Source: WRGT01 sp942493035 (GTDB lineage: Bacteria; Spirochaetota; UBA4802; UBA5550). From it: 64,000 bases of DNA. The translations under genes and the position numbers were made by a program. Position 1 is the first letter of the stretch; every line of letters begins with the position of its first letter. Below the pieces are notes generated by a model. That model had not been told where the DNA came from. It saw only the letters and a list, made by a program, of their open reading frames with translations, and searched no databases. The stretch is from contig OW818666.1 of assembly GCA_942493035.1 (NCBI GenBank), positions 2,604,001 through 2,668,000 of the forward strand, read 5' to 3'. Shown piece after piece: positions 59,383 to 64,000 of the stretch.

Positions 59383-60698
59383 TGGGAGACATTCTAATAG
59401 TAGACGATGACCTTAAAATATCAGAATCTATCAGAGAAACTTTAAAGGATGATGGATACGTAATACACACTGCGTTTGATAAAAAAAATATTTTAACCCT
59501 TCTGGATTTGAAGAAGATTGATGTTGTTCTTCTGGACGTTTATCTCGGTGAACTTAATGGAGTAGAAATCCTTAAACTGATAAAAGACCGGTACCCGTCG
59601 ATAAATGTTATAATGATTTCCGGAGCATCAGATATTGAGACAGCAATCTCTGCTATAAGAATCGGTGCGTACGACTTTATAGAAAAACCCCTTGGAAGAA
59701 ACAAACTGAAAATTGCTGTTAAAAATGCAATGACTGACAGAAGAACAAAAGATGAAAATGATCGATACAGAGAACAGATGCTGGATGCTAACTGTTTTGG
59801 CGGAGACAGCATCAGAATAAAAGATGTTGAGAAGCTGATCGATAAGGCAGCACCTTCAAATATATCAGTACTGATAACAGGTGATAACGGTTCCGGAAAA
59901 GAAATTGCAGCCAGACGCCTCCATTATAAATCAGGAAGAGCCTCTATGCCCTTTACTGCAATAAACTGTGCTTCAATCCCCGGAGAACTTCTTGAAAGTG
60001 AACTATTCGGTCATAAAAAAGGTTCATTCACCGGAGCATCTTCAGACAGGGACGGACTGTTTATCAAAGCACATGGGGGAACAATTTTTCTTGATGAGAT
60101 CGGTGATATGCCTGTCGATCTCCAGGCAAAAATATTGAGAATATTACAGGAAAAAGAAGTAATGAAAGTCGGGGATTCGACTCCCGTAAAAATTGACGTC
60201 AGAATAATATCCGCATCAAATAGAAACATCAGCAGCCTTATTGCTTCGGGAAATTTCAGAGAAGATCTATACTACAGACTGAATGGTCTTGAGATAAATA
60301 TGCCTTCACTTAAAGATAGAAAGGAAGATATCCCTGAACTTGTTAAAAGATTCATAGCCGCACTTTGCCATGAAAATAATTTACTGCATCCGCAAATCAC
60401 AGACAGTGCCCTGGCAGATCTTAGAGAATATGATTTCCCCGGAAATGTAAGGGAACTCAGAAATATTGTTCATCGCTCTCTTATTTTATGTGACGATGGT
60501 CTCATTAAGAAATTTCAGATTCCGGAATTTCATGAAGTATCGGGTGACATTGATGAACAGCCTGGTACACTTTCGGAGATTAAAAAGAAACTTCTGACAA
60601 AGTATCTGCAGAACAGACTAAAAAGTTTAAATGGAGATAGAAAAAAACTGGCAGAAGAACTAGGCATTCATGCCAATAACCTTTACAGACTGATCTAG
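59382..60698 (+). CDS. NtrC-family sigma-54-dependent response regulator
   Basis: The 438-residue protein has a receiver domain (ILIVDDDLKISESI, acceptor Asp in VVLLDVYLGELNG) and a AAA+ domain. The AAA+ domain shows Walker A ITGDNGSGKEIAARRLH, the sigma-54 contact loop GSFTGAS (canonical GAFTGA), Walker B GGTIFLDEIGDMPVDLQ and LRILQEKEVMKVGD. The C-terminal Fis-type helix-turn-helix is NGDRKKLAEELGIHANNLYR. It activates sigma-54 promoters by ATP-driven remodelling. A near-consensus sigma-54 promoter lies 200 bases downstream, before the next gene. The GSFTGA variant keeps the essential TGA. Confidence 0.93.
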   Translation: MGDILIVDDDLKISESIRETLKDDGYVIHTAFDKKNILTLLDLKKIDVVLLDVYLGELNGVEILKLIKDRYPSINVIMISGASDIETAISAIRIGAYDFIEKPLGRNKLKIAVKNAMTDRRTKDENDRYREQMLDANCFGGDSIRIKDVEKLIDKAAPSNISVLITGDNGSGKEIAARRLHYKSGRASMPFTAINCASIPGELLESELFGHKKGSFTGASSDRDGLFIKAHGGTIFLDEIGDMPVDLQAKILRILQEKEVMKVGDSTPVKIDVRIISASNRNISSLIASGNFREDLYYRLNGLEINMPSLKDRKEDIPELVKRFIAALCHENNLLHPQITDSALADLREYDFPGNVRELRNIVHRSLILCDDGLIKKFQIPEFHEVSGDIDEQPGTLSEIKKKLLTKYLQNRLKSLNGDRKKLAEELGIHANNLYRLI

Positions 60699-60789
60699 TA
60701 ATAAACGGGTTATGAATCAGCATCTGGAATATTTTCGAAAAAATAATATGAAAACAGAAAGCGGCTGCTATCCAATACCGCAAAGTTGC

Positions 60790-60823
60790 TATCAAAATTT
60801 ATATTACTCTATCACTTTTGATA
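60790..60823. promoter_or_regulatory. Candidate enhancer site: inverted repeat upstream of the sigma-54 promoter
   Basis: TATCAAAA (60790-60797) and TTTTGATA (60816-60823) form an 8-base inverted repeat centred about 90 bases before the -24 box, the distance at which NtrC-type regulators bind. No further copy was found in the gap, so the assignment is tentative. Confidence 0.4.
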
Positions 60824-60894
60824 AAGATTAATTCTGTCATTCAGATTTAATCCAAAAAACCTCTGATTATCATGCTTTTAATAATCGATAACTC

Positions 60895-60910
60895 TGGCAT
60901 GAAACTTGCA
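60895..60910 (+). promoter_or_regulatory. Sigma-54 promoter of the 60948 lipoprotein gene
   Basis: TGGCATGAAACTTGCA matches the consensus TGGCACG-N4-TTGCA at 11 of 12 fixed positions, with GG at 60896-60897 and GC at 60908-60909 in the required register. Transcription would begin near 60921. The NtrC-type regulator gene ends about 200 bases upstream. Confidence 0.8.
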
Positions 60911-60930
60911 TTAAGTATAGTATACTTAAT
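60910..60930. promoter_or_regulatory. Perfect palindrome at the predicted start of transcription
   Basis: ATTAAGTATA-G-TATACTTAAT has ten-base perfect arms and spans the expected start of the sigma-54 transcript, followed by AAGGAGA and the ATG at 60948. It could be a repressor operator or an untranslated-leader hairpin. Confidence 0.5.
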
Positions 60931-60947
60931 AAAAAGGAGAACAAATT

Positions 60948-61355
60948 ATGATACAGAGAATTCTTTTATTACTGGCTCTTGTCACATCCATCACTATGGC
61001 AGGTTGTGACGCCAGCGAACCGGATTCAAACCCGGGGAGCATTACCGAAATATCCGGCATCTGGGATACGTATTGGGAGGATGAAACCGATACTTATGAA
61101 TATTTTACTTTTGAACAGACCGGAAGTTCGCTGGCAGGCACCTGGTATGATGAAGATGATGAACTATTTACTATTTCAGGAAGCTTTTCAGAAAGAGTAC
61201 TTAATGTAGATGTAGATTACCCTGATCCGGTTGAACAGTATCATGTACAGGGCAGTATAAGTGATGACGGCAATACTATTACCGGGACTGTAACTGTAAA
61301 ACTTACCGGAGAAGCCGAAGAAGTTTATCAATTGCATTTAGTCAGACGTAGTTAA
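60948..61355 (+). CDS. Small lipoprotein, probable sigma-54 target
   Basis: The 135-residue lipoprotein has a signal peptide and lipobox (SITMAGC at residues 14-20). The mature protein is acidic, with ISGIWDTYWEDETDTYEYFT, GSSLAGTWYDEDDE and GSISDDGNTITGTVTVKLTG; the pattern resembles the small beta-barrel of lipocalin-like and YceI-like proteins. No firm family. It is the first gene after the sigma-54 promoter and closed by a hairpin, so it is likely a direct target of the adjacent regulator pair. Confidence 0.75.
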   Translation: MIQRILLLLALVTSITMAGCDASEPDSNPGSITEISGIWDTYWEDETDTYEYFTFEQTGSSLAGTWYDEDDELFTISGSFSERVLNVDVDYPDPVEQYHVQGSISDDGNTITGTVTVKLTGEAEEVYQLHLVRRS

Positions 61356-61365
61356 CAATATTTTC

Positions 61366-61409
61366 CATTCCAATCCAGTTATCATGCATTCCTTAGCTGG
61401 ATTGGAATG
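61366..61409 (+). terminator. Hairpin terminator after the lipoprotein gene
   Basis: CATTCCAATCCAG (61366-61378) pairs perfectly with CTGGATTGGAATG (61397-61409), followed by ATTTATTGT. The T-run is weak, so read-through into the downstream exported-protein genes is possible. Confidence 0.65.
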
Positions 61410-61466
61410 ATTTATTGTAATTCGGTTATATAGATACCAAAAGTTTAACACCATTTAGAGGTTTTT

Positions 61467-62081
61467 ATGTTAATAAAAAAAATGTTTTTAGCAGCAACTG
61501 TTTACGTTCTCTCAGCCAGTTTACCAGCTTTCTGTTTTGCTGATTTTATGGATGGAGAGCGTGATGGCTTTATATTTAACATGGCTGCAGGCGGAAGCAG
61601 TATTGTCTATAAACAGTATGTCAGAAAAGGTTCACCAGATACCATCACCACAGCAGATTCATGGGATATAAATCCTGCCTTTTCATTGGGTGGAGAAATA
61701 GGATATGGATTTACAAAACAGCTTCAACTGCTGCTGATGAATGACCATGCCTATTTGTATAAAATTGATAATATCAATGGAAAAAAAGTCGGAATGGAAA
61801 ATTCACTTGTGAGCATCGGGGGATGTTATTTCCTCAATCCTGAATCACCGTCATTTTATATCAATAGCGGAATAGGTCTCTCTTTTCTATCCTCATCGGG
61901 TGATGAAGATAGCGACATGTCCGGTTTAGGAATCCGAATCGGCCTCGGTTATGAATTCACTCAGAATATTGCGGTTGATTTCAGCACAGTTTATACAACA
62001 AATTACATTGAAGAGAGTTACGCAGATGCGAATGTAAACAGTATAATTTTAACATTAGGAATGAAAATGCTGTTTTACTGA
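61467..62081 (+). CDS. Outer-membrane beta-barrel protein
   Basis: The 204-residue protein has a signal peptide (residues 1-25, ending AFCFA). Eight predicted strands of the PF13505-like type follow, with GGSSIVYKQYVRKG, SLGGEIGYGFTKQLQLLLMN, SFYINSGIGLSFLSSSG and GIRIGLGYEFTQNIAV. The C-terminus LGMKMLFY ends in an aromatic residue as required for barrel insertion. A probable small outer-membrane protein. It may be cotranscribed with the lipoprotein before it if the hairpin leaks. Confidence 0.8.
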   Translation: MLIKKMFLAATVYVLSASLPAFCFADFMDGERDGFIFNMAAGGSSIVYKQYVRKGSPDTITTADSWDINPAFSLGGEIGYGFTKQLQLLLMNDHAYLYKIDNINGKKVGMENSLVSIGGCYFLNPESPSFYINSGIGLSFLSSSGDEDSDMSGLGIRIGLGYEFTQNIAVDFSTVYTTNYIEESYADANVNSIILTLGMKMLFY

Positions 62082-62120
62082 GAACCGGGCAAGTCCGAAT
62101 TTAAAACAGAGGGTATTACT

Positions 62121-62594
62121 ATGAAAAAATCACCGTTCCTGATAATAATATATACAGCTCTACTACTGATCTCCTGCTGTTCTTCAAAACCGTCAATCCG
62201 CCAGATGCAGGATGAGAGCAAAGACTTTACACTCCCCATAACACCTGAAAAAAACAACTCAGTAGTCTACGTAGTCCGTCCATGGACTTACCGAGGAGGC
62301 CTTGGCCGCTTTCACATTTTTCTTGATTCCCGGGATGATAATTCGGAAATAGGATATACAAAAAATGGGATGTATCTCTATTTCTCTGTGACTCCCGGTA
62401 ATCATGTTATTTATTCAAAAGCCGACAACTGGGACAGTATTTCATTTAAAGCGGAAGCTGGTGAAAATATTTTCATCAAACAGAATCCCGTATGGGGGAT
62501 TGTCCTTGGCGGCAACAAACTTGAGATAATCAGTGAAATAGAAGGGAAACACCTTTTAATGAAAAGTAAAAAAGGCGATATAAACAATAACTAA
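62121..62594 (+). CDS. DUF2846-like lipoprotein
   Basis: The 157-residue lipoprotein has a lipobox (LLISCC at residues 15-20). The DUF2846 pattern shows as SVVYVVRPWTYRGGLGRFHI, the turn NGMYLYFSVTPGNHVIYSKA and AGENIFIKQNPVWGIVLGG. The function of this family is unknown; members are exported. A frameshifted relative is at 36860-37292. The gene lies 39 bases after the outer-membrane barrel gene, so the two are probably cotranscribed. Confidence 0.75.
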   Translation: MKKSPFLIIIYTALLLISCCSSKPSIRQMQDESKDFTLPITPEKNNSVVYVVRPWTYRGGLGRFHIFLDSRDDNSEIGYTKNGMYLYFSVTPGNHVIYSKADNWDSISFKAEAGENIFIKQNPVWGIVLGGNKLEIISEIEGKHLLMKSKKGDINNN

Positions 62595-62659
62595 TTGCCG
62601 GAGCTTTAAAAAACATCTAAGACCGGAGAATAGTATTCATCAGTCTTATGGAGATTAAT

Positions 62660-63250
62660 ATGAAAAAAATTATTTTCATACTGTTAATTACGGTATCCTG
62701 TTCAATTCCGCTTATTGCGCAACCTGACAAAGATTATGAAGATCTCAAAAATGAAGTACAGCTATTAAGGGAAGAGGTGAAAGAACTTAACAACAGTATC
62801 CCTTTCAGAGGGAATCCTGACTGGGGTACCGGGTTTATGGGGGGATTCAGATTTTGCGGGATGTTCGGTCTTCAACCTGTTTATGGATATGAGCTTGGCT
62901 ATTCATGGAGTCCAAACTGGTTAATCAGGGCAGATCTTGAATATTATCCCGATCCCTCTGACCCGTCAGATTCCGATAAAGAAAATATCAGTTACTCAGC
63001 CGGTATTATAGGTAAAACACCACTGAGTATCAATCTACGGGGCTATGGCGGATTGTTCTTTGGCAGAGTTAAACCTCCGGATATGAATTCCAGATCCTTC
63101 GGAAAAGCATTAATTGGATTTGAATTCTATACAAATAAACATGTCGGATTGTTCATTGAAATCGGAAACGCAATCCCGTTTACAGATAATCCCGAATATA
63201 ACCAGTTTTACCGCGGTTTCGCCATTGGCGGAATACGATTATATTTTTAA
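62660..63250 (+). CDS. Exported protein with coiled coil and outer-membrane barrel
   Basis: The second ATG at 62660 is preferred because GGAG lies six bases before it; the first ATG at 62648 would put that site inside the gene. The 196-residue product has a signal peptide (residues 1-20, ending IAQPD) and a short coiled coil (YEDLKNEVQLLREEVKELNN). Antiparallel strands rich in Gly and aromatics run to RGFAIGGIRLYF, ending in Phe. This is typical of a small outer-membrane barrel with a periplasmic stalk. Third of a series of exported proteins. Confidence 0.75.
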   Translation: MKKIIFILLITVSCSIPLIAQPDKDYEDLKNEVQLLREEVKELNNSIPFRGNPDWGTGFMGGFRFCGMFGLQPVYGYELGYSWSPNWLIRADLEYYPDPSDPSDSDKENISYSAGIIGKTPLSINLRGYGGLFFGRVKPPDMNSRSFGKALIGFEFYTNKHVGLFIEIGNAIPFTDNPEYNQFYRGFAIGGIRLYF

Positions 63251-63278
63251 CGATGCCTAACAACGGAATCAGACGTTA

Positions 63279-63797
63279 ATGAATTTAATAATAAAATTTA
63301 TTTTTGGAAGCAGTATAGCTTCCGTTCTATTTTTCACGCCACCAGCATTTCATCAGACCGAATCACGAATTATCATATCAGGTAATCTGCAGGGAGTAAT
63401 TACAGAAAAAGCAGAACGGATAATCAACACCGGATCTGAAGTAAGAATTGTCTACTATATATCGATATACTCACTTGAAAATAAAAAAACCTCACTGCTT
63501 AAGAAAAAAATTATAAACAGTATCCGCCGCGATAATCTCAAAGACATTTACACTTTAAATTTAAACGGCTGGCTTTATTATACATCAAGCCGAGAAGAAG
63601 CTTTCCAAAGAGCAGGTTTTTACCGTGCAGAATTTGAAAAACCGGCAAATAATAATTTTGGATTTGGTGATTATTATATAGATGCTTCAATTGAATATAA
63701 TTCATCTTTGAAAAACAATATACCCGCTACCGCACTTTGGGAATACTATATCCCTTTCATGAAAGTGAAGGGGATTATTAATTTTATTAAAATATAA
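63279..63797 (+). CDS. Exported protein, DUF4390-like
   Basis: The 172-residue protein has a signal peptide (residues 2-23). The mature part has the DUF4390 rhythm: ISGNLQGVITEKAERIINTG, EVRIVYYISIYSLENKKTS, then TLNLNGWLYYTSSREEAF and a C-terminal strand FMKVKGIINFIKI. The family is common in Gram-negative bacteria and has no known role. It begins 28 bases after the barrel gene stop. The next 200 bases to the window edge contain only AT-rich DNA and a repeat. Confidence 0.6.
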   Translation: MNLIIKFIFGSSIASVLFFTPPAFHQTESRIIISGNLQGVITEKAERIINTGSEVRIVYYISIYSLENKKTSLLKKKIINSIRRDNLKDIYTLNLNGWLYYTSSREEAFQRAGFYRAEFEKPANNNFGFGDYYIDASIEYNSSLKNNIPATALWEYYIPFMKVKGIINFIKI

Positions 63798-63936
63798 ACA
63801 CTTCCAGGCAGACATTCATAAAATAATACCTGAATTACAAGCTGTAAATCATTCCATTCAAAATCACTCAAATCTACATCTCATCACTTTTGGAAAAAAT
63901 TGTTTTATCTCCAGTATATGATCTATTTATATCTCA

Positions 63937-64000
63937 TAAGTAAGTCGCTCATTTTTTTTGAATTTAGCGACTTACTTATTAATTATTTCCCCACCGCCAA
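63937..64000. repeat. Dispersed palindrome, AAGTAAGTCGCT-arm family (cut by window end)
   Basis: TAAGTAAGTCGCT (63937-63949) pairs perfectly with AGCGACTTACTTA (63966-63978). TTAATTATTTCCCCACCGCC follows, the start of a GC core that the window cuts off. Same layout as 11425-11503. The stretch 63798-63936 holds no gene I can support. Confidence 0.75.

Noticed and set aside
7388..63990. CRISPR array made from the GC-core repeats
   Set aside because: Copies are kilobases apart, palindromic and differently flanked; no regular spacing or cas genes.
1..64000. tRNA, rRNA, prophage or transposase genes
   Set aside because: None was recognised on either strand. Cloverleaf-like palindromes were considered as tRNAs and rejected for lack of the conserved arms and anticodon layout.

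Overview
The window looks like chromosome of an uncultured, free-living type of spirochete (phylum Spirochaetota). The evidence is a FlaA-family flagellar sheath protein, a FliG switch protein, a lipoprotein with helical repeats and a C-terminal LysM, many lipoproteins and small outer-membrane beta-barrel candidates, and a large two-component repertoire. Codon use is AT-leaning. No rRNA, tRNA, CRISPR array, phage or transposase gene was seen.

Layout. 1-2338 is the 5' part of carB (minus). 2655-3379 is a UPF0175/PIN (DUF3368) toxin-antitoxin pair. 3412-7314 is an MlaE-MlaF-MlaD lipid-transport operon led by an unusual aromatic-repeat exported protein. 7948-8604 is flaA with a strong promoter. 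8608-11396 is a BtuCDF/Fec-type ABC importer preceded by a 43-residue zinc-ribbon gene. 11684-12649 is a small Lys-rich protein with moaD and moaE. 12650-17950 holds fliG, a stand-alone HATPase, a TPR/CsgG-like protein and a signal-peptidase homologue without catalytic residues. 18265-24069 has an SDR epimerase and an operon of a His-less sensor kinase, a MoxR ATPase and a VWA protein. 24241-28531 has an AtpI-like membrane protein, adk, paaK, an ACT protein and a glycosyltransferase. 28470-32235 is a minus-strand operon of STAS anti-anti-sigma factor, DUF4398/LysM lipoprotein, group-2 sigma factor and beta-propeller.

32245-38230 is the most accessory-looking part. A HEPN/MNT toxin-antitoxin pair lies between two 168-bp direct repeats with covarying hairpins, in an arrangement resembling integron gene cassettes. 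It is followed by an AT-rich cluster of exported proteins, one of them frameshifted at a ten-base homopolymer. 38322-47881 carries tgt, a response regulator fused to a STAS-like domain, a 1109-residue hybrid kinase, a CDP-alcohol phosphotransferase, rsmI and a J-domain-like protein. 47954-54576 has a WD40-type protein, a decayed paralogue of its C-terminus, and argD-argF-argG. 54681-57928 has a DUF3124 lipoprotein, two START/SRPBCC-fold proteins and a short acyl-CoA-dehydrogenase-like protein. 58201-63797 has an NtrB/NtrC-like kinase-regulator pair directly upstream of a near-consensus sigma-54 promoter that leads into a run of exported proteins.

The gaps between genes are packed with dispersed palindromic repeats. 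Most share a GC-rich hairpin core, CCCCGCCGCC..GGCGGCGGGG or CCGCCGCGCC..GGCGCGGCGG, set between different flanking arms. Other copies belong to cloverleaf-like multi-hairpin families. All calls come from reading the sequence and from recognising family motifs; no database search was run.
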